Assembly: GCA_935421135.1 (NCBI GenBank)
Contig: OW285194.1
Coordinates: 10,501,376 to 10,565,375, forward strand
Length of the DNA stretch: 64,000 nt
Origin: Bugulina stolonifera
Taxonomy: Eukaryota; Bryozoa; Gymnolaemata; Cheilostomatida; Bugulidae
Direction of reading: 5' to 3'
Shown: positions 32,645-46,329 of the stretch, piece after piece
Numbering within the stretch: position 1 is the stretch's first letter
Layout of the letters: each line of letters opens with the position of its first letter
Translations under genes and position numbers: made by a program
The notes under the pieces: generated by a model
Database searches by the model: none
What the model saw: only the letters and a program-made list of their open reading frames with translations
Told to the model about the DNA's origin: nothing

Positions 32645-33333
32645 TGACTCCCATTAGCACTAGTAGGAGTAGCAGGGGTAGTAGCAGTAGCGGCGGTAGC
32701 TTCAGGGTTATAGCATCAACAGTAGTAGTAGTAGTGGTAGCAGTGGCAGTAGTGGTAGCAGTTGTAGTAGCGGCACTGGTAGCTGCAGTGGTAGTAGTAG
32801 TAGAAGTAGTAGAAGCAGCAGCAGTGGCCATAGTAGTGCAGTGACAGCAGCACTAGTAGGAAGAGCAATAGTAATAGTAGGAGGAACGGTAGAGGCAATA
32901 AAAGCAACAGTAGCTGTTGTAGTAGCTGTAGCAGTAGCTCTAGCAGTAGCCCTAGTAGCAGCTATAGTAGCAGCTGTGGTAGTCGCTGTAGTAGCTTTAG
33001 TAGTGGTTATAGTAGTGGCTCTGGTAGTTATAGCTGTAGTAGTAACTCTAGTAGTACCTGGTGTAGTGGCTGTAGCAGTATGTGTAGCAGTGACAATTGT
33101 AGTAGCTCTAGGAACAGCTCTAGTAGTAGCTGTAGTAGTAGTAGTAGTAGTAGTAGCAGCAGTAGTAGTAGTAACAGAAGCAGTAGTAGTAGTAGTAGTA
33201 TCAACAGCAGCAATAGTAGTAGTAGCAGCAGTAGCCTAGTAGTAGTAGTATCAGCTGTAGTAGTAGTAGCAGCAGCCGTAGTAGTAGTAGTAGTAGCAGC
33301 AGCAGTAGTAGTAGTAGTAGCAGTAGTAGTAGT

Positions 33334-33383
<50 letters not shown>

Positions 33384-33453
33384 TAGTGCCAGCAGTAATT
33401 GCAGTAGTAGTTGTAGTAGTAGTAGTACTAGTAGTAGTAGTGGTAGTAGTAGC

Positions 33454-33497
<44 letters not shown>

Positions 33498-33625
33498 TAG
33501 TAGCAGTAGTAGTAGTAGTGGTAGTGGTAGTAGTAGTAATGGTAGTGGTGGTGGTAGTATTAGTAGTAGCAGCAGCAGCAATAGTGGCAGTAGTAGTTGT
33601 AGCAGTAGTACTGGTGGTGATAGTA
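32645..33625. repeat. About 1 kb of AGT/AGC trinucleotide microsatellite
   Basis: Nearly continuous (GTA/AGC)-type triplets with substitutions. A purer core is at 33120-33590, including an (AGC) block near 33330-33368. Being triplet-based it stays open in several frames on both strands, giving poly-Val/Ala, poly-Ser and poly-Leu frames that should not be read as genes. Confidence 0.9.
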
Positions 33626-33659
33626 GTCCCATGTAGTCGGAAGAGAGATGAGGTGGAAT

Positions 33660-36600
33660 AATGGTAGAGTAGCCTTAATAGTAGGAAGTAGAAGTGAGGC
33701 AGAGCTGCAGCACCAGCAGCAGTATAGTGGTAGCACCTACAGTAGTATTCATCGCAGTATTAGTGCTAGTAGTTGTTGCAGGGGTGATAGCAATAAGTAA
33801 CACAGCCACTGCTACCAGATTTCACTGAATCCTTAGCTCATTAGGCCTACTCTAGCATAGAGCCATCCCACTTACATCTACATGTACATTGTACTTCTTC
33901 CGCGGCTGAAACCACTGCTTCTGGTGTCATGCAATTTGTTTGCTGTTAGTCTTTTATGTTCTCCCCTTGTCTGTTGTCAACCCTTTACATTACCGGTCCG
34001 AGATCTTTTAATCTTCTTCAGCTCTCTTTGCTTAACCTAAATTGCATGATCTGTAGACTGTTAGTTGTGCAAGTTACTGAGAATTTGCTTAGTCACTTCC
34101 TAGCTTTTGCTTTTTTTGCTTCAATTCATCGTGTGATAAAGCTCAGTCTGGTTAGTAGGGAAATTGATAGAAGCTTTAAATATTATGTAAGAACCTGCTT
34201 TTCTAGTTGTTATTGGCCTATTCATGTAGGAAATATATTGGAGTTAATACAGGTCCATGGTTATCTTTCAAAACATTTCATTTTTTTGGTTGCTGCTGTA
34301 ATATGGTAAATGTTTACACCACTTGACCATCAGTCTAAAGATTTAGTGCATAGGAAGAATTAATACACAATGTAATAATGATATTTTTCATGTTAACATA
34401 GGCATGGACATGGATATTCTGAATGATCTGGTTTGCTGAGGTAGGCCGTCCAAGTATGCCTAATATTGGTATGTATTAAACTAGTAACTGATGAGTGAGT
34501 GGACAGTGCAGGATCTAAGCAACTATTTTCTATTACTGAAAATAGATGTTTATTCAGGATAAGCCACATGCACTACATATACAGATACAAATGAGTTGAA
34601 AGGTTAGTTGGAGAAAGTACCTTGATACACTTAGAGACCAATCATATGATGCAAGCCAGCATTTAACAAGTACATTGTGCACATTATTCTGATGTGAAAA
34701 TCAGCTAATTAATTAATTAATATTATAGTTTTCCACAGCAAGTACAACAGCCCTTTTTTGGGACTAAATGCGCTAATAGCATCACTTTTGGTTTGGCCAG
34801 AGTAACAAGAAATAATCTATGCTCTTCAATTTGCATTGCTTTGTAGTATATGCTTAGCATCTTGTCCTAATACTGCAATTTTACAGCAATCTAAATCTTG
34901 CACTATACAATAATTTTATACCGCTACTAACATTATACTGCTTGGAAACTGTAGGTTGTTACATGGATTTTTACCCCTTATTTACATGTACATGTGCATG
35001 TAGATTAGCATTAATGTTGAGATGGAACCCTGTACTTTCACAGGTCTAATAAGTTGATACTAATTTGTAATGTACATGTATTACATAACAGATAGCTGAA
35101 GAGGTGAATGAACTCTATGGGGAGCAGACAAATTCATAGGCCTAGAATTGGTTCAACTGCTGTAGACATAACAGCTGGAAGCACATTGTACAATGTAAGT
35201 TCAATCCCTTGCATAATTTTCAACAATCTCACAGTTTACCCAGCTATGGTAACTTTTTCACTTTTGACAGCATTTTATGAAGGTTTAAGGAGTGTCGCTA
35301 ATCTCCCATAGAGATGCTATTTGAACAACTTTATGGAAAAATGTTGCTGCAGCAAAAGACAAGTGAAATGTTCTGTATTTTAGATATATGAAAAGGGAAT
35401 TCGCTCTGCTCAAGAGAACCGCCACTAGTGATGAAAAAGATGCGGAGGCCATGGGTGAAAGAAATCCAAAACTATGTAATTGTACATTGACTTGGTTATC
35501 AAAGCTTTTAACTGGTATTACAAGACAGTGCCTTAAAACTGTTTTAATAAACTGTATAATGTGGTGACCGGCTGCCCTTGACACTGAGGCCGCCCTTGAC
35601 ACTGAGGCCGCCTTTGACACTAACACCTTTGACACTAACGCCTTTGACACTAACGCTGCCCTTGACACTGACCACAGTAGGACCTACCAGACAGCTCTAT
35701 GTTAATCTGTGTCTGTGACAGGACACTAAGCAGGCCAGGCCAAGTGGTTAGATGGCTATCATCCATATTAATCTATTATGTAATTGTTATGCAATAATCA
35801 CCCATTATCTTATCTGTGATATTTATATTATTATACTTACTTGTGTATTCTCGTCTCAGCACTACAGAGTATAGAAAAGGACAATTTCATTGTACAGAGG
35901 AATCATTGTTATACCTATATAGTGTTTTTCACACAATACACTATTCTACTTAAACTACTAAATACCACTGAATAGTTGATCTGGGAGCACATAGGATAGC
36001 AGCAAACCCAGTACCTACTTAGGGTGGCTTGAACCAATAAGAAGTTATCATCTCTCTACTCTTACAAGTTAGCAGTGGCTGGCCTGTGGCGCACAGCCAT
36101 TACAATAATGTATTATTATTTCACTTTATGATAATTACATCACCCAATGATGCAATGTTTCCCAACTACAGGTTATAGGGTGCCCAACACTACAACATAA
36201 ACTAATGCAACAGTATCACTAAAATGCACAATAATTAACATTGCCAAACAGAGTGAATTTTGCTCTTGAACGTAGGCACAATCTCATTTGCTAGCTGTCC
36301 ATTGTTAGTAGGAAATAGCAGTTCATGTAGTTAGACCTTGGTGTATTAGTAGTTGTCCTCTCTTCACACACTGACCATCAGCAGTGCAGAAAACACCCAG
36401 CCTCACATGTGCATTGTCTACTGGGCACTCATTAGCTATTTATTGTAATTATAAATTAGCCTTTCTCAACCAGTTATGTTCAACTTCTACCAGCAAAACA
36501 CAAATGGTGAGAGAGAGGACAACTTGTATTTACAACAATTCTCTGATGAATGAACAAAATCTAGGAGTATCAACTTGATATACATGTTGCAATTCTAACT

Positions 36601-38430
36601 AAATTTGTAATCTAAATAATAATTATTCTTCAGGAGCATGGGCCTTCATTCAATTATGATCATAGAGAGAAGTTATCCTCTCACTTTCCATCTGTCTCCT
36701 ACTGGTAGAAATGAAACAAAATAGATTGAGAGAGGACGACTTCCAACTGCAATCAATAGTTTTGTGCCTATGAATTGTATTTCTCCAAAATACATTCAAT
36801 ATTAATAAAGAATCTTCCTGAGAAAAGGTTAAGTTATGATTTAATATGTTTATGTGTAGCCTATTCACAATTCACTGTATTATAAATTATATTCTATAAG
36901 TCTGTGTGCATCTAGTATGTACATGTAGGATGAAGCTCACTGTCTGTATTCTTCAACCAAAACAAGAGCAGCAACATCACAGCAAAACAGGTTAAAATGA
37001 CAGCTCAAGAACTCTCTGTTTAGGTTTTGGGGCACCACTGTTCATGGTGGGTTTAATGGGCAGTGACTGAAGAGCAGTAGTGAAAATGTGGTGAAATCAT
37101 ACACCACCATTAATAGATGAGAAACAGCTAAGCATGTGATACATGTACATTGTACATCTACCATGTATATGAAATGACACAGACTTATTCTGTCCCATCC
37201 TTACATTGCACTTGCATGTATTGAGAAGATTAGGATTATGTGTGTGCATGTAGACAGGTGTACCATTATACATGTCATATGGAAGTTAATAATATTAAAT
37301 ATTTTAGCTTCTCAAATTGAAGTGTATTGCAATACCTGCTTGAAAGGGCTGCAGTTGCAGTAGCACATTTACCTACGTGGTACTATTAGTTAGAGTAGGC
37401 TAAGGCATGAAAGTACATGTCATTCCTTTCTCTTGCACTACCTGTTGCCTTGCTTGCAAATAATTGAGAACGAGGAAGTACTAACAGCAGTTGGTCTATC
37501 AATATTATTGCATGTAGTTCAACAGAGGTGGCCAGGGCTGATCCCTGCTCCTCTTTGATATACAGTATATCTACAATTTATTAGCCACAGGGGCCCTTGT
37601 GACATGTGTTCTGCACTTTTTCTCTCTGCCTTAGAGATCTTTGTTGTTGTTGAGACAATGAGTTGAAGAATTACATACCTACATGTTGGATTATAATACT
37701 CTTATACATTAAATAACAACACCAGACCTCTCAAAATGTTTTACATAATATGCAATGTACTGTACATGTACATGTACATGTACATCCCATATTGTTCATA
37801 ATAAGAGTCATGTACTAGCAGTGTACATGCATAATATAAAACATACTGTGTACAATTATCTAACAATCTAACAGACTATCTAAACTTATGTTCCCTGCAG
37901 AACCGAAGCAATTAGGGTAGTTAGAATAGACAGACAGAGCCGAATCTATCACACAGATCATAACCATGTAAATGTGAGAGACATACGTACATTGTATATC
38001 GGACATAATAATTATTCTAGTGAGACCAGCAGCAGTAGGTCATACATAAACAAAAGATTTAAGGTTCCCTCAGTGTTTATTTTAGCATATTGTATAGCTT
38101 CAGGTTGTGTACTACCCATGAACGCAATTTTTAGTACATTCTTCCAGCAGACAACGACTAAAGTAAGCCTAATCTACCAAGAATACCTACATGTACATGT
38201 TGATCGATTCATTAAAACAACAGAAAAATAAAATTATAGATGTCACATACATGTAAAGAGAATACAACTTCAGTTCAGAATATACAAATGTACATGTGCA
38301 TGTATCTTGCTAGCAGCTCTAAGAGGAACACCATGGATGCATGAACGCAATACCATACATGTACATGTATATTATGTAAGTTACAAAAATGTGGTAGGAA
38401 ATGCACTGTTTTTGTAGCAACTGTGTTTAC
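33660..38430. other. Intergenic, no convincing gene
   Basis: Mostly AT-rich. Holds a short array of about 18-20 bp TTTGACACTRA/CCCTTGACACTGAGGCCG-like units at 35572-35670 and (TACATG)n runs near 37760-37785. Open frames up to 127 codons lack motifs. Confidence 0.45.
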
Positions 38431-38434
38431 TCAC

Positions 38435-38570
38435 CTGTGTAAAAGAGAGGGCAACCATTAGTGTAGATGGGACATACTGAAAACCAGCATCTAATATTAT
38501 ACTTGCTTTCTGTAGGAGGCTTTCAATTATTTCATGTATATATTTAGTAGTTGTCCTCCCTCCTCCACAG
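38435..38570 (-). CDS. Candidate exon of an unrecognised gene
   Basis: 136 nt between a good acceptor (TTGTTCAG) and donor (ACACAG|GTGAGT), fully open in one frame. The peptide is amphipathic (YIHEIIESLLQKASIILDAG). No family recognised. It could belong with the minus-strand exons at 40.8-47.0 kb. Confidence 0.3.
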
Positions 38571-39059
38571 CTGAACAATTGCAGTATACATACACGTAGC
38601 TGCTGACACGTGCATTGTAAATGATATTCGTACTAATAGTAGTTGGAGCACTTTTGTACTTGGTCAAATATGCATGTTAAATCCACATAATTTAACACTT
38701 GGATGTTTTATTCCCTGCATAACATTTGAGAGAGGGGAGACAACCCAGAAACATTGTGAAAAATAGCACATGCATTAGCCCAGAAGCCTATAGCATTGAC
38801 ACTTGTATCATAGTACTGCTGTGTCATGATATTTAACAACATTATCAACTATGGCTTGGCTTCTGGAGTCTTGTTATGCTCCTACTGTAGAATGAACTTG
38901 GTAGAAATACTTTACTTACATGTACATCCAGAAAGACTGATTCTAGAAGCAATTCAAATTTAAATTGGTTATGAACTCATGATCATGACTTGTGAAGAAG
39001 TCACTAGTGGTTTGGGCTAGGATTGGCATTGTTTGTACACCAGAGTAGCGTGAAAAAAT

Positions 39060-39340
39060 AAACTCTGCTATCCTTAGAGATTTTCTTGCATGGCAGAACC
39101 ATGAAACCCTTACAAATAAACTAAAACAAAGTCTTATTAGCATCTGTTAACGTTTATGTAAGCCATAGTGCAGGAAAAGTGTCCATCACCAGTAATTTGA
39201 AAAGTTGCGTATTAGCCGCCATAATCGGCAAAATAAAACATCTTTCCTTCTTCTCCGCACAATATGACGCAGTGGAGTTCCAACGCACAATGTGTGGTGA
39301 CATTGCGTGGTTCATAGTAAAGCCGATTACTAGCGATCAA
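39060..39340. repeat. Dispersed repeat, copy 1
   Basis: Shares TTTTCTTGCATGGCAGAACC, AAACAAAGTCTTATTAGCAT and CTGCGTCATATTG-like blocks, in inverted orientation, with 42420-42690. Confidence 0.6.
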
Positions 39341-40788
39341 AAATTGGCTTTTTTCAATCCAGTTTCATCTCCAAGAACATATAGCTATAGGGCCATTTCA
39401 CTTGCCAGCCTCAAGATGGAATACTTAATCTGTAATATTTGAAGGCTATAGCCTGGGAGCTCAAGTATGATTGAAGTAAAATCCAATTCAAGCACCCCAA
39501 GTTTCAGTATTCCAACTTGCTAAAAGTTAAAAGGCTCTAGCGCTAAGGATAGTGTCCAGGACAAACCTGTTTACCGTTCTAATAATTATACCTGCAAATA
39601 CTTTCCTCCCTGCGTTGATTGGTTCACTGTGAATGCGGCTCCTTAATTGGTCAATGCCTGGTATAATCTTACCTCAACTACCAATCCCTATGGGTAAGGC
39701 TATGGGTAAGGCGCTATGGGTAAGGCGCAGTGAAATGGTTCATGAATAGACATTCACTAGACTTGATCGTATTCCGACTTTTTTCAATCTTACTAACTAA
39801 GCTTTTGGTAAAGAAATTAGATCATCCTGTCAATAGCTTAGCATTATTACAGTAACAGCTTGCTGGGAGAAAAAAGATGCACTGCAGCACATTGCTCCAA
39901 ACGTTCACAAACTGAGTCTTAGGTGTACATGTTTATGCTAGCTTTTCAGAATTGAATAATCTACAGCATAGAGTGTGGTGCTGGGTTAATGGTAACTCTG
40001 ATTGGTGAACATGTGTCTGGGAGCTCATTGTTTTTGAAATAAGTGAACATGTGAGTTCTCTGACATGTTTTAACTTATTGGAATACACTCGTAAGAACCT
40101 ACAGAGGAAAGATTATGCATGTATTAGAGGCTGGTACATTGTTTGACAGCAAGGGGCAGCCAGAGTGACTATACATGTATATGCATGCACACCAACTACT
40201 TCCTACATGCATAGGTGGTGCTCCATAGGTGGTTACTCCTTGGCTGGTGTAAAGTACCAAGTTCTACATTGAGAGGAGCAAGTATTTTTTCACATTGGGA
40301 CTTAGAAGTAAGTACAAGTTAGTAGAGCATAAGTGCAAATAACCATGTACAATAGCACTACAAATATTAGTATAGATACAACTACTAGGAGTACAAGTAC
40401 AGCTGTAGTAGCAAATCACAACTATAAATGCTACAAAAATGTATGTCATGTTCAATAATATCAGCTGTTTAGGCAAAAGTTATATAAATTGCTGTCTGAC
40501 TAGAACAGTTAAAGAATATGATGTCCCTTTCTGTCTCCATGTTAAAACTCCGACTTTTAAAAACTACTACAGAACATGTTTGCTGATAGAAAAAACTTCA
40601 TCTGTAATGTCCTTATTGTAGCTTAGTTGCAGCAACCAACTAAAAGTGTGGTTAGTTTAAGTTGAGCCCTATCACTCACTGGCGTGTGCTTAGTATATAT
40701 TAATTGTTATGCTAACCAAACACTAGCCCCTGCAGCCAAGCTACAATGTAAACATCAGACTAGTCTTGTTCATCATAGCAGAAACTAC

Positions 40789-40962
40789 CTAAATTATATT
40801 AGGAAAAACAAACTTTTTCTCATTGTCAGTGAGAGAAACCTTTCTTGGATGTACATGTAGCTTGCTAAAGAAAATGGTAATTGCTTTCTTTCTATTTCTG
40901 TTAGGTGTCTGGCCAGCCATCTCCTCACTTGGTAGTGTGTCGCTTATTAATGGTGTACATAC
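40789..40962 (-). CDS. Candidate terminal exon of an unrecognised gene
   Basis: Follows an acceptor (TTTCTCAG). 58 codons open to TAG, starting VCTPLISDTLPSEEMAGQ and ending in a basic stretch. Its phase joins the candidate exon 41234-41308 (ending ...TLAEVPPDV, donor GTACGT). No homology recognised. Confidence 0.3.
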   Translation of the reverse strand, partial: VCTPLISDTLPSEEMAGQTPNRNRKKAITIFFSKLHVHPRKVSLTDNEKKFVFPNII

Positions 40963-41233
40963 CTGAGAAATAATTAACTAAAATATGTTACAGGTGCAAC
41001 ATGTACATATTATTATATGCAGGTAATAAAAGGTCATGTTATTTCCATTGGATAGCTCTCTCAACAGACATTTTATGAGACTAATCATTACAGTCGACTA
41101 CATGTACAATAAGTACCAATCTCAAGCCATCAATACGGATATGGAATTAAGATAAGGCATTAAGAACCTAGGTATCTGTGCTCAGAAAATGGTAGACAGC
41201 TCAGCCAAGTACAGAGGTACAGATTGTACGTAC

Positions 41234-41308
41234 CACATCAGGAGGTACTTCAGCCAAAGTTTCAGTACAGTAGGGTGATCGTGATGCACTCGCACTGGTT
41301 GGTATCAT
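41234..41308 (-). CDS. Candidate exon, possibly first, of an unrecognised gene
   Basis: Opens with ATG (MIPTSASASRSPYC) and ends at donor GTACGT in phase 0, matching 40789-40962. The same frame is open upstream to about 41400 (PGEPAAKQDMPNPPEGTSC) except for one TGA immediately before the ATG. It is therefore either a true start or a broken larger exon. Confidence 0.27.
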
Positions 41309-42419
41309 TCAACTTAGATCAAAATAGAGAGTATGACAGCTGGTGCCTTCTGGTGGATTGGGCATATCTTGTTTTGCTGCAGGTTCACCAGGTATCTGCA
41401 GGCTCTATACTATGACCTGTTTCGGAGAAAGTCATATATAACTATAAATTTATAGATGTACATGTATGACCATACATGATACTTGGTTACAATAACTTAC
41501 CATAATTACATGTATCATTGTCATGAAGTAAATAATATATTATGATAAAATAATAATTATCATTGTTTTGTAGCAGTCTGAAATTAAATAAAAGTCAAGT
41601 GAATTATAGATGTGTGGGACTAAATTTTATACTGAATTTAATGAATGGTTACTTGTAAAGTCATAAACTGTAGATACAACCAAATTATATAGGCCAATAT
41701 ATAACTAATATTAATATGTTACTATGATGTGCATTAACATTATTCCTGTATGAATAAAATATAGAAATAACTAGTCTATAAGACTATAATTAATAACAAA
41801 AATTATCTAATATTGATATTGTATTGACTTGATGACAACAAATAATATTATTTGCCATTTTCTATTTTATAACAACATTTTAACTAAATGAAACTAAAAC
41901 TAAACTAAGGTAACTATAGAAAAATCATTATTCATGATCATCTCATGGTATTATTATCAAATTATATTTTAAAAATATTTTATATCATTTAGTTTACTTT
42001 ATCAATTATATTTATTATTATTATAATTATTGATTTATTATAAATAGTAAATACTCAACAACATTGAACATATGAAATATAGTTTGATCAGTTGTTGTAC
42101 CTGTAAGGTTGTATATTTGAATCCATGTTATCATCTCAGCTACACAGTGTTGATATTAATCTATACAGTTAAAAATGCTGAGCTACAATGTACATGTGAA
42201 TGTTATGCAAATTTTACAATAGCTGACTGCGCTTTGGATGTATCTTATGTAGCCCTATTATATGGCATTTTTATCTATCGTTATTACTATTCACAAGAGA
42301 GCTTTACTACAATAATATTACGATTGCTTTAGGATTATGCATAGCTTATGAGAAAAGACTTATTTCTTTAGCTTAGCTCATTGCAATTGAGGGCTATACG
42401 CTGCACCCACTAAGATAAT

Positions 42420-42690
42420 AGGTTCGACAGGCTATTCTAAAATGACCGCTGTGGAGTCGCTACATTTTTCATTCAGCACTTCACTACGTCATGAATTGCC
42501 GAAGAAGAAAGCAATTGTTTTTTTCCATCCATTATGGCTGCCAATGTATTACATTTACATATAATATTTTAAATGTTATTTTCCTGCACTATGGCTTACA
42601 TAAATGTTAACAGATGCTAATAAGACTTTGTTTTAGTTTATTTGTAAGGGTTTCATGGTTCTGCCATGCAAGAAAATCTTTAATGCTCTT
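42420..42690. repeat. Dispersed repeat, copy 2 (inverted)
   Basis: Inverse of 39060-39340, including GGTTCTGCCATGCAAGAAAA and ATGCTAATAAGACTTTG. The pair could be two insertions of one MITE family. Confidence 0.6.
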
Positions 42691-43159
42691 TCACAGAAGG
42701 CAACTGTTTTGTACATATTTTCGACACCTGCCTAGTAGTTCCAGCTGTAGTATAAGTCTAACATACATGTACATGTAAATAAACAGAGAAACATAATTTG
42801 CATTGAATACTTGTTTTATTACAACCTGTTTATTACAATAATTACATAGATATAATTGAATTATTATACTTCTTTCCTTTTCCCTTCCTCTGTAATCTCG
42901 TCTTATTCTGCAAATGAAAATCAGAATTTTATTACTGCAATTTTCAGAAGAAAATCACAGCTTTGTAGAGGCTATATTGATGAATGTTGGTGCAACATTG
43001 GCAGAATGACTACTGCTTACCAGCAGAACCCTTTTACTGACACTAAATAATACTAACTAATTACATGACTAATTCTACCAGCTTCTTATTGATTGCAACT
43101 ACATGGGTTGAGGATCAAACAGGTGACTGACAGGTGACTGGGCCCTCAAGTTAGAGGCC

Positions 43160-43405
43160 AGGTACATAGCGGTCAGGTACATAGCGGCCAGGTACATAGC
43201 GGCCAGGTACATAGCGGCCAGGTACATAGCGGCCAGGTACATAGCGGCCAGGTACATAGCGGTCGTCAGGTACATAGCGGCCAGGTACATAGCGGCCAGG
43301 TACATAGCGGTCGTCAGGTACATAGTGGTCGTCAGGTACATAGCGGCCAGGTACATTGCCAGGTACATAGCGGCCAGGTACATTGCCAGGTACATTGCCA
43401 GGTAC
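43160..43405. repeat. 15-bp minisatellite, array 1
   Basis: Units CAGGTACATAGCGGC with variants (GTCGTCAGG insertions). Open in several frames because 15 is divisible by three. Confidence 0.88.
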
Positions 43406-44437
43406 TAGCGATATTACATGTACATATAATATGGCTGTGTGTTCACATGCATTTCAGTTTGTAAAACTGCATGAAATGTGGTTGAATACGACATTAATGC
43501 AGCACAAATGCAGGCATCAGTCGCTGAAATTTTCAGATTGGCTGGCCAAGACTCTGAATAACAATAAAACACAATAAATGATTACTAAGCCAGGGACTTG
43601 CACATGCATGTACCAAACATACATGTACATTTATTAAAATTTGAATTGAATACCACTGATTTAGAACCTACATTGTACAAATATATCATTTATTTTAATT
43701 GTGACATACAGTACCTGTAGTTGAATCCATTAGTAGGAAAGGGAGCATAGGAGTGAAGTGTCTTTCTTCTTCGTAAGCCCATCATTACTGAAACATAAAA
43801 CAACAAAAGGTTGATCATCATTACTTATGCAGACAGTTCACCTGGCCACTAGGATTAATTGTAGAAACAGTAGAAATAAAATTATACAATAGGGCTAGTG
43901 CTACCCTCTATCATTACATTAATTAACCCATGCCAATATCTTATAATAAAACTAGGGGTTCTATCAAAATATCTATTTTTAAACTCTGCGGCATCATGGA
44001 GCATGGTATCTCATAATTTTGTAGAAAGATACAATATTAATGACTGAACTGACATAAATACTCGATCAGAAATATGTTACACGGGACTGCTTGATTGTTA
44101 GAGACTATTTGTACGTGTCAACAGAGATCTATATTATTGTGAATACATGAGAAAGGCAATCATCTAAGTATGTGTATAAGCTAAGTTGCAACTGTGAGAG
44201 GTTGTTGTGCAAACAAGGTGTAGTTGACCTGCAATCTAAACTAATTTTGTGCACCCATAACTATGACAAGAATGGTAAACCAACCGGCTACCATGTTTCT
44301 ATTAAGTTCATTAGCCAAATTTTCACTTACTAACAAACAACCCTGCGAAGAGCATGATAGACATAGTTAGCTTTTCTCTAAAGTCATTAGAAGATCTCCC
44401 ATGTATCTAAATAGAATCAGAGTAGTCTCTCCCCCAC
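43405..44437. repeat. Tandem duplication, unit A
   Basis: About 1033 bp repeated almost identically at 44863-45894, each unit preceded by the 15-bp minisatellite. Contains a candidate minus-strand exon at 43715-43787. Confidence 0.85.
43715..43787 (-). CDS. Candidate exon in duplicated unit (MMGLRRRKTLHSYAPF...)
   Basis: 73 nt with acceptor GTTTCAG and donor AG|GTACTG. One open frame with RRRKTLHSYAPFPTN. Duplicated at about 45171-45243 with small amino-acid changes. Unrecognised. Confidence 0.25.
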
Positions 44438-44862
44438 ATAGCGGCCTGGTACATAGCGGCCAGGTACATAGCGGTCAGGTACATAGCGGCCAGGTACATA
44501 GCGGCCAGGTACATAGCGGCCAGGTACATAGCGGCCAGGTACATAGCGGCCTGGTACATAGCGGCCAGGTACATAGCGGCCTGGTACATAGCGGCCAGGT
44601 ACATAGCGGCCTGGTACATAGCGGCCAGGTACATAGCGGCCAGGTACATAGCGGCCAGGTACATAGCGGTCAGGTACATAGCGGCCAGGTACATAGCGGC
44701 CAGGTACATAGCGGTCAGGTACATAGCGGCCAGGTACATAGCGGCCAGGTACATAGCGGCCAGGTACATAGCGGCCAGGTACATAGCGGCCAGGTACATA
44801 GCGGCCAGGTACATAGCGGCCAGGTACATAGCGGCCAGGTACATAGCGGCCAGGTACATAGC
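44438..44862. repeat. 15-bp minisatellite, array 2, about 28 units
   Basis: Same unit as array 1, more homogeneous. Marks the junction of a 1.03-kb tandem duplication. Both strands stay open through it (MYLAA- and VHSGQ-type frames); these are artefacts. Confidence 0.9.
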
Positions 44863-45894
44863 GATATACATGTACAATATAATATGGCTGTGTGTTCACA
44901 TGCATTTCAGATGTAAAACTGCATGAAATGTGGTTGAATACAATATTAATGTAGCACAAATGCAGGCATCAGTCGCTGAAATTTTCAGATTGCTGGCCAA
45001 GACTATGAATAACAATAAAACACAATAAATGATTACTTAGCCAGGGACTTGGACATGCGTGTACCAAACATACATGTACATTTATTAAAATTTGAATTGA
45101 ATACCACTGATTTAGGACCTACACGTACATTGTACAAATATATCATTTATTTTAATTGTGACATACAGTACCTGTAGTTGAATTCATTAGTAGGAAAGGG
45201 AGCATAGGAGTGAAGTATCTTTCTTCTTCGTAAGCCCATCATTACTGAAACATAAAACAACAAAAGGTTGATCATCATTACTTATGCAGACAGTTCACCT
45301 GGCCACTAGGATTAATTGTAGAAACAGTAGAAATAAAATTATACAATAGGGCTAGTGCTACCCTCTATCATTACATTAATTAACCCATGCCAATATCTTA
45401 TAATAAAACTAGGGGTTCTATCAAAATATCTATTTTTAAACTCTGCGGCATCATGGAGCATGGTATCTCATAATTTTGTAGAAAGATACAATATTAATGA
45501 CTGAACTGACATAAATACTCGATCAGAAATATGTTACACGGGACTGCTTGATTGTTAGAGACTATTTGTACGTGTCAACAGAGATCTATATTATTGTGAA
45601 TAAATGAGAAAGGCAATCATCTAAGTATGTGTATAAGCTAAGTTGCAACTGTGAGAGGTTGTTGTGCAAACAAGGTGTAGTTGACCTGCAATCTAAACTA
45701 ATTTTGTGCACCCATAACTATGACAAGAATGGTAAACCAACCGGCTACCATGTTTCTATTAAGTTCATTAGCCAAATTTTCACTTACTAACAAACAACCC
45801 TGCGAAGAGCATGATAGACATAGTTAGCTTTTCTCTAAAGTCATTAGAAGATCTCCCATGTATCTAAATAGAATCAGAGTAGTCTCTCCCCCAC
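44863..45894. repeat. Tandem duplication, unit B
   Basis: Second copy of 43405-44437. Differences are scattered substitutions and a CGTACA insertion near 45122. It continues past CCCCCACAT into unique sequence, where unit A runs into the minisatellite. Confidence 0.85.
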
Positions 45895-45907
45895 ATTCTT
45901 GTGTTAC
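45822..45907 (-). CDS. Candidate exon, possibly terminal (VTQECGGETTL...)
   Basis: Acceptor TTTCTAG at 45908, phase 0, 28 codons to a TAA. Phase joins the donor of candidate exon 46899-47017. The tandem-duplication breakpoint falls inside it, so unit A has only a truncated version. Confidence 0.25.
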
Positions 45908-46329
45908 CTAGAAATACATATTATACAAAGACATGTTTACTATGATAGCAGGTTTGACTATTTGATACAATGTACAGCGTGAAAAAGTTGAGAAAATCGG
46001 ATACAATTTGTGCGAATTGACATTATTAGTAAGGGTGGGTAACTCTCACTGCAAACATTATCATGGAAATTTTAACCATTTTTGACTACTTTTCGTGCAG
46101 TTTAGCATGAGATAGTTACTCCACTAACAGTTTAGATATTATTATAAAGCTATGACAGCCATGGTGCTAAATAGTGGGTTTGCAAAGAAGGTCAACTTTA
46201 ACAGTCAACTTAATAATCTTAATTTAATTGAGACTGTACACCCCATGACATTGAAAAATCCACTGAAATCAATTAAAGTTAATTCGGAACTGGGAAAGAG
46301 GTCTATTTATTTTACTGCCGCTAATCTAT

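Noticed and set aside
32563..33661. Long open frames of poly-Val/Ala, poly-Leu and poly-Ser type on both strands
   Set aside because: They are the six-frame readout of an interrupted trinucleotide microsatellite.
43160..44862. CRISPR-like regular repeats
   Set aside because: No unique spacers; units are contiguous minisatellite repeats in a eukaryotic genome.
44401..44959. Open frames of 156-180 codons with five-residue repeats on both strands
   Set aside because: Produced by a 15-bp minisatellite; open in both strands at once, no start context or splice signals.
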